In this document: one piece after another, positions 59,690 to 64,000 of the stretch
How the letters are laid out: every line of letters starts with the position of its first letter
How positions within the stretch are numbered: position 1 is the stretch's first letter
Assembly: GCF_007992435.1 (NCBI RefSeq)
Contig: NZ_BKAG01000032.1
Coordinates: 1-64,000, forward strand
Reading direction: 5' to 3'
Source of the DNA: Prosthecobacter gellanilyticus
GTDB lineage: Bacteria; Verrucomicrobiota; Verrucomicrobiia; Verrucomicrobiales; Verrucomicrobiaceae
DNA: 64,000 bases
Position numbers and translations under genes: made by a program
The notes under the pieces: model-generated
Database searches by the model: none
Told to the model about the DNA's origin: nothing
Seen by the model: only the letters and a program-made list of their open reading frames with translations

Positions 59690-61102
59690 TTACTTGAGTT
59701 TCTCAAAGAGCTCCTCGAGCCCGGCAAGGATCTTCGTGGACGCATCGACTTCCAGGCAGCTTGACCGCGCGCGCCAGGTTTCATAGCCACCGAGCTTGTG
59801 ATGCTCCGGTGTGGGCAGGTAGCCGTGATAGGCGTTGGCGAGAGAGACGGTAAAGGTTTGAGCGTGGCGCTTTTTTAGCTCGAGACCGATCTCCACAAAG
59901 GTTTCCGCAGGAATGGCTGAGACCCGCAGGTCCCCTATTTTCAGGACTTGCAGCGGCGCGGAGACTTCAGGTGGGAACTCGCTGAGCAGCACGGTCTCGC
60001 GGGCATAGACCTGCTCCATGGTTTCCATGCGCGGAAAAAGCTTGGATTGCTTCATCACTTCTCGTGCCTTAGCGGCCTCATCTTTGGAAGGTAGGCGCAG
60101 GCCGAGAGTGATTTCTTTTTGCGCGACGGCGAGCGGAACCCAATCATGATAGACGAGTGTTTTGCACACACGGGCGACTTCCTGAGCGACATCATTGGCG
60201 ACGAGTTTGATCTGGCCGTAGGGCGGCTGTTTGACCTGGCTGCCGCGGAAGTCGATGTTGTTGATGTCGCCGCTGGTGCCATTCGACATGGCACCGACGA
60301 AGGGCGGATCCAATTGCTCTGCATTCAGCAGCTCGCCGACGCGATTCGCAAAGGCACCGAAGTAGTCTGCGGAGATGTGACCCGCACCGACACCTCCGAC
60401 ATAGTGTAGCGAGTAGTTGGCATACAGGGCGAGGGGCTTTCCTTCCGCTGACTGCACGGAGATGAACCACACCTGTGGATCCGTGGGGCCGGCGGGCTGG
60501 TCGAGGTTCGGGTTCTTGATGCCGGGATTGGTCTTCACCTGCTCGGTGGTCACTCCGTGGGGTGATGCGGGCACGGTGCCTGGCTTCAAGCGCCAGCGGC
60601 GGTTGAAAACATGCTGCGGCACCTCGCCAAAGCCCCAGCCGATCTTGGCAGGCGCGAGATTGGTGAGGGCGCGGCGCACACCATCTGCGATGCGTCGTGC
60701 GACGAAGCGCTGATACAGCGGGTTGGGTTCACTCTGGCCCACGGCCTGGAGCGTGCCACAGGAGTGTGAGTGCGTGGCGGACATGAGCATGTTCTCCATC
60801 GGCAGGCCGGTGGCCTCATTGACCATCTTGCGGGCTTCATCGAAGACGGCGCGGCCAATCACGCAACTGTCCACGACGACAAGGGCGAGTTTCGTCTGTC
60901 CGTCATCCAGCGCGAGGCAGCGTACGTGCAACTCATCATGGATGAAAGTGGCTGTGCCATCCTGAAAGCCGCCATTGATGGAGGTGCCAAGTTCAGGGGT
61001 GACATTGCTGGTGGCAGCTCCGGCTTTGAAGACACGCGGCGCATCAGCGGCGTGAATAGGTGAACACGCAAGACAGACAAGGATGAGGGCACGCAGATTC
61101 AT
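59690..61102 (-). CDS. Neutral/alkaline ceramidase-fold secreted protein (2)
   Basis: An exported protein of 470 aa from ATG 61102 (signal MNLRALILVCLACSPIHA). It shares the fold of the gene at 56420 but is diverged: zinc-site histidines in ATHSHS (His111, His113) and SLHYVGG (His233), IGWGFGEVPQHVFNRRWRLKPG, and the C-terminal FVEIGLELKKRHAQTFTVSLANAYHGYLPTPEHH with GYET. The nucleophile motif again lacks Ser: SGDINNI (277-283). It heads the three-gene operon 59690-61102 / 57907-59652 / 56420-57901. The open frame upstream of 61102 runs antisense-like through uvrB and is not used. Confidence 0.8.
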   Translation of the reverse strand: MNLRALILVCLACSPIHAADAPRVFKAGAATSNVTPELGTSINGGFQDGTATFIHDELHVRCLALDDGQTKLALVVVDSCVIGRAVFDEARKMVNEATGLPMENMLMSATHSHSCGTLQAVGQSEPNPLYQRFVARRIADGVRRALTNLAPAKIGWGFGEVPQHVFNRRWRLKPGTVPASPHGVTTEQVKTNPGIKNPNLDQPAGPTDPQVWFISVQSAEGKPLALYANYSLHYVGGVGAGHISADYFGAFANRVGELLNAEQLDPPFVGAMSNGTSGDINNIDFRGSQVKQPPYGQIKLVANDVAQEVARVCKTLVYHDWVPLAVAQKEITLGLRLPSKDEAAKAREVMKQSKLFPRMETMEQVYARETVLLSEFPPEVSAPLQVLKIGDLRVSAIPAETFVEIGLELKKRHAQTFTVSLANAYHGYLPTPEHHKLGGYETWRARSSCLEVDASTKILAGLEELFEKLK

Positions 61103-61151
61103 ACGGGAGGTCGTTGTACCTACGTGCCCGGATGGAAACTCTGCCAAGGGA

Positions 61152-63359
61152 TCAGCCTTTCTTGCCCTTGCCGCGCTTGAACTTGCCATAGCTGACTTTC
61201 TTCGGCTTTGGCAAGGAACCGCCATCATCGGGATTGAGGCCGGCTTGCTTCTTGAGCTCGCGGATCTGGTCGCGGAGGAGGGCGGCGCGTTCGAACTCGA
61301 GCTTGATGGCGGCTTCGGCCATCTCACCTTCGAGCTCGCGGATGACCTCGGTGACGACGAAGTCGCCTCCACCGCCTTCGCGCAGGACATTTTCCTCGAT
61401 GTCCTTGGCCTTGCCGAGGATCTGCAGGCTCTCCTGAACCGCGCGGCGCACGGTCTGAGGCGTGATACCATGCTTTTGGTTATGGCTTTCCTGCACCTCG
61501 CGGCGATGCCGGCTGATGCTGAGGAGCGCGCGGATGCTCTGGGTCTCAAGATCCGCGAAAAGCACCACCTCACCCCCGACGTGACGTGCGGCACGTCCCG
61601 CGGTCTGGATGAGGGAGGTCTCGCTGCGCAGGAAGCCTTCTTTGTCCGCATCCAGGATGCAGACGAGACTCACCTCTGGAAGGTCGAGACCTTCACGAAG
61701 TAGGTTGATACCCACGAGCACATCACAGTCGCCTTTGCGCAGGCTGCGGAGGATCTCCACGCGCTCGATGGCGTCGATATCGCTATGCAGGTAGCGCACC
61801 TTCATGTCGATGTTCCGCAGGTAGTCGGTCAAGTCCTCGGCGGTGCGCTTGGTCAGGGTGGTGACGAGCACACGCTCACCCTTCTCGATGCGCTGGCGGC
61901 AGAGCTCGATGGTCTCGTCAATCTGGCCCTTGAGTGGCTTGATGGTGATGATGGGATCGAGGAGGCCTGTTGGACGAATAATTTGTTCGACCACGAGGTT
62001 GCGACCTTTCGTGGTGACATCAAACTTCTCCACGGGCTGGGCGTTCCCGCTGGCGCGGATGCTGAGACCTGGTAGGGCCGCGGGCACGGTTTCTTCCTCA
62101 CCGATGCGCTCGCGCTTATGGGGGATATAGCCCTGGTTGCCGACCACACTGTTCTCCATCTCAAAGCGGGCCGGGGTGGCGCTGACATAAACGAGCTGGC
62201 CCACCTTGCCCATGAACTCGTTGAACTTCAGCGGGCGGTTGTCCATCGCGCTGGGCAGGCGGAAGCCGTGGTCGACGAGGACGGTCTTGCGGGATTTATC
62301 CCCCTCATACATGCCGCCGATCTGCGGGATGGTGGCGTGGCTTTCATCCACAAAAACGAGCGGCGGCTCGCGGAAGAAGTCCAGCAGGGTGCCGGGTGTG
62401 GCTCCTGGCGCGCGGCCGGTGAGATGGCGGCTGTAGTTCTCAATGCCCTGGCAGAAGCCCATCTCCTGCATCATCTCGATGTCATGCTCCGTGCGCATGC
62501 GCAGGCGCTGGGCCTCGAGGAGCTTGCCTTCCTTTTCAAACCAGGCCACGCGTTCAGTCATCTCGTCCCGGATATGGACGATGGCCTTTTTCATCTTGTC
62601 ACCTGGCGTAACGAACTGTTTGGCAGGGAAAAGCGTGTAGCTGGGCATCTTCAGCGTGACGGTGCCGGTGAGAACGTCCACGGCGCTGATGCGGTCGATC
62701 TCATCACCAAAGAACTCGATGCGGATGGCCTCACTGTCGAGGTAGGCGGGCACGACCTCCACCACATCTCCACGCGCACGGAAGGCACCGCGCTTGAGCT
62801 GGATGTCATTGCGCTCGTAGAGCATGTTTACCAGGCTGGTGAGCAGGGTCTCGCGGGTCATTTGCTGGCCGACATGCATGGGAACCATCATGCCCTCATA
62901 GTCCTCGGGCGAACCCAAGCCGTAGATGCAGGACACGGAGGCGACGACGATGGCATCTGGCCGCGTGAGCAGCGCGCCCATGCTGGAGAGACGCAGGCGC
63001 TCGATCTCGTCATTCACGTTCGAGTCCTTCTCGATGTAGGTGTCTGTGCGCGCGATGTAGGCCTCGGGCTGGTAGTAGTCAAAGTAGCTGACGAAGTACT
63101 CGACCGAGTTGTCCGGGAAGAAGTTCTTAAACTCCGAGTAAAGCTGCGCAGCCAGCGTCTTGTTATGGCTGAAGATCAGCGAGGGCTTGCCGATCTGCTC
63201 GATGACATTCGCCATGGTGAATGTCTTCCCGGAGCCGGTGACGCCGAGCAGGGTCTGGTGCCTGTTTCCAGCCTTCACGGACTTCACCAGCTTCGCGATG
63301 GCTTGTGCCTGGTCGCCACGCGGATGGAACTCGGGATTGAGACGAAAGGGGGAAGACAT
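61152..63359 (-). CDS. uvrB: Excinuclease ABC subunit B
   Basis: The DNA-damage recognition helicase of nucleotide excision repair, 735 aa. Walker A GVTGSGKT lies at 39-46. The beta-hairpin that probes the strands is YYQPEAYIARTDTYIEKDSNVNDEI. Further motifs: SCIYGLGSPEDY, the DEAD-like VDESHATIPQIGGMY, VLVTTLTKRTAEDLTDYL, YLHSDIDAIERVEILRSLRKGDCDVLVGINLLREGLDLPEVSLV and QTAGRAARHVGGEV. The C-terminal UVR motif (IRELEGEMAEAAIKLEFERAALLRDQI) for UvrC contact is followed by a Lys/Gly-rich tail (KFKRGKGKKG). About 60 residues longer than E. coli UvrB. Not operonic with the ceramidase-fold genes: 49 bp separates them. Confidence 0.97.
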   Translation of the reverse strand: MSSPFRLNPEFHPRGDQAQAIAKLVKSVKAGNRHQTLLGVTGSGKTFTMANVIEQIGKPSLIFSHNKTLAAQLYSEFKNFFPDNSVEYFVSYFDYYQPEAYIARTDTYIEKDSNVNDEIERLRLSSMGALLTRPDAIVVASVSCIYGLGSPEDYEGMMVPMHVGQQMTRETLLTSLVNMLYERNDIQLKRGAFRARGDVVEVVPAYLDSEAIRIEFFGDEIDRISAVDVLTGTVTLKMPSYTLFPAKQFVTPGDKMKKAIVHIRDEMTERVAWFEKEGKLLEAQRLRMRTEHDIEMMQEMGFCQGIENYSRHLTGRAPGATPGTLLDFFREPPLVFVDESHATIPQIGGMYEGDKSRKTVLVDHGFRLPSAMDNRPLKFNEFMGKVGQLVYVSATPARFEMENSVVGNQGYIPHKRERIGEEETVPAALPGLSIRASGNAQPVEKFDVTTKGRNLVVEQIIRPTGLLDPIITIKPLKGQIDETIELCRQRIEKGERVLVTTLTKRTAEDLTDYLRNIDMKVRYLHSDIDAIERVEILRSLRKGDCDVLVGINLLREGLDLPEVSLVCILDADKEGFLRSETSLIQTAGRAARHVGGEVVLFADLETQSIRALLSISRHRREVQESHNQKHGITPQTVRRAVQESLQILGKAKDIEENVLREGGGGDFVVTEVIRELEGEMAEAAIKLEFERAALLRDQIRELKKQAGLNPDDGGSLPKPKKVSYGKFKRGKGKKG

Positions 63360-63435
63360 AGGAGGGTAGAACCCGAAATACGTCCCCCAGGGCTGGCTGG
63401 CAACCCCTGTTCAACTGTTCACCTCTGCAACTTTT

Positions 63436-63765
63436 TCAGTCCTTTGCGCTGGAGCCGTCGCGTGCGGTCTCGCAGTTCCAGCAGACCTCGAACTCGGCGG
63501 GGTTTTCCTCATTGCACTTGGCACAGGTCCACTCGGCGGTGCTTTCCGGTGTTTCGGGATAGTGATGCGGCTTCAGGAGCGCGATGGCCTCATCGTAGCG
63601 GCTGTCATCCACAATGCAGAGCGTGGGCTGGAAGATGGGCGAGATGACGTTCAGTGTTTGTGCGCCGGCGTCGTTCTGGATGAAGCAGACGATGCCTGCC
63701 TCATCGAGCACTGACTTGTAAAAGCCGATGCGGCTGGAATCCATGCTGGTGTAGAGCTCTTTCAT
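63436..63765 (-). CDS. DUF2007 signal-transducing domain with zinc ribbon
   Basis: A small 109-aa protein. Residues 1-66 fit DUF2007, a ferredoxin/PII-like fold annotated as putative signal transducing protein (KELYTSMDSSRIGFYKSVLDEAGIVCFIQND, PTLCIVDDSRYDEAIALL). Residues 79-98 form a four-Cys zinc ribbon (Cys81, Cys84, Cys95, Cys98) of the RanBP2/double-zinc type. Short, charged tail. Function is not known. It is upstream of uvrB on the same strand (76 bp) and 6 bp downstream of the cupin gene, with which it may be co-transcribed. Confidence 0.82.
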   Translation of the reverse strand: MKELYTSMDSSRIGFYKSVLDEAGIVCFIQNDAGAQTLNVISPIFQPTLCIVDDSRYDEAIALLKPHHYPETPESTAEWTCAKCNEENPAEFEVCWNCETARDGSSAKD

Positions 63766-63771
63766 AGTGGC

Positions 63772-64000
63772 TTAGACCTCGAACTCATCCGCCGGATCAA
63801 AGGGCGGCATGGGGACATTGATGATCTTCAATTTGCCGACGGCGCGGTGGACGCAGCCGGGGCGGATCATGACGGTGGTCATGGGCTTGAGCGGGATGAT
63901 CTGGCCATCGGCCTCAAGGTGGCCTTCTCCCTCGAGCACGATGTAGATCTCCGTCATCTTCTGGTGGTAGTGCGCCTTGCTGTCCGCATGGATGTCCGTG
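63772..64000 (-). CDS. Cupin domain protein, cut by the window edge
   Basis: The C-terminal part of a small cupin (double-stranded beta-helix) protein; the frame runs on past position 64000, so the N-terminus is missing. Visible are the metal motif HYHQKMTEIYIVLEGEGHLEADG (HxH...E) and the second motif region MIRPGCVHRAVG, ending FDPADEFEV. Possibly a sugar-phosphate isomerase or a dioxygenase-like binding protein; the visible motifs do not say which. An internal ATG at 63958 is not the start, because it lies inside the first cupin motif. Confidence 0.8.
   Translation of the reverse strand, partial: TDIHADSKAHYHQKMTEIYIVLEGEGHLEADGQIIPLKPMTTVMIRPGCVHRAVGKLKIINVPMPPFDPADEFEV

Noticed and set aside
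62118-63647. A long plus-strand open frame opposite uvrB
   Set aside because: uvrB is unmistakable on the minus strand; the plus frame has no recognisable domain and the composition of an antisense shadow.

Overview
The window is GC-rich, densely coded chromosomal DNA from a Gram-negative bacterium. It most resembles Verrucomicrobiota, probably Verrucomicrobiales close to Prosthecobacter/Verrucomicrobium. The supporting marks are an exosortase fused to an EpsI domain with a PEP-CTERM protein beside it, DUF1080, ThuA and ceramidase-like secreted proteins, a XylR-type AraC regulator divergent from a sugar-type catabolic operon, an ECF sigma factor beside a giant membrane Ser/Thr kinase, and dispersed short intergenic repeats. 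The taxonomic placement is inference. Recognisable Shine-Dalgarno sequences are missing in front of most starts. I see no tRNA, rRNA, CRISPR array, transposase, integrase or prophage genes.

Region 1 (1-23,150) is mostly housekeeping and regulation. It starts with a non-coding direct repeat carrying a perfect hairpin, followed by a dynamin-like membrane GTPase, a NodB-type deacetylase lipoprotein, thymidine phosphorylase, OpcA (G6PDH assembly factor), a divergent ECF sigma factor/kinase pair, RecQ, an EVE-domain protein, two secreted proteins, an ExbB/ExbD pair, peptide deformylase, a GNAT protein and MTA phosphorylase. Next come a minus-strand beta-barrel/FecR gene pair, a mannose-1-phosphate guanylyltransferase, and two small membrane/lipoprotein genes that end in a strong intrinsic terminator.

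Region 2 (23,150-48,110) is almost all on the plus strand. It begins with DAHP synthase behind a leader that can fold into mutually exclusive helices. A large surface-polysaccharide locus follows: heptose kinase and GmhA, three FkbM methyltransferases, flippase, O-antigen polymerase/ligase-like protein, two GT9 and two GT4 glycosyltransferases, a methyltransferase with a degenerate cofactor site, exosortase-EpsI fusion, acyltransferase 3, two AsnB-type amidotransferases flanking a PEP-CTERM protein and a PaaK/CapK-like adenylating enzyme, and a bi-domain oxidoreductase. Together these would make activated sugars, build and decorate a glycan, flip and polymerise it, and anchor PEP-CTERM protein(s) at the surface. 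Outer-membrane export genes (Wza/Wzc type) are not in the window.

Region 3 (48,195-61,102) is catabolic. A XylR-like regulator is divergent from a five-gene operon: MFS transporter, TIM-barrel isomerase/epimerase, enolase-superfamily dehydratase/racemase, a large secreted cytochrome c protein, and a ThuA protein. It converges on a three-gene secreted operon of two ceramidase-fold proteins around a DUF1080-NHL protein. Region 4 (61,152-64,000) carries uvrB, a DUF2007/zinc-ribbon protein and a cupin cut by the window edge.

The best leads are the DAHP synthase leader, the intergenic-type repeat inserted in frame in the exosortase-EpsI linker, the loss of the serine nucleophile motif in both ceramidase-fold proteins, the sigma/kinase pair with a simple-sequence insert in the kinase domain, and the repeat unit at the left edge.
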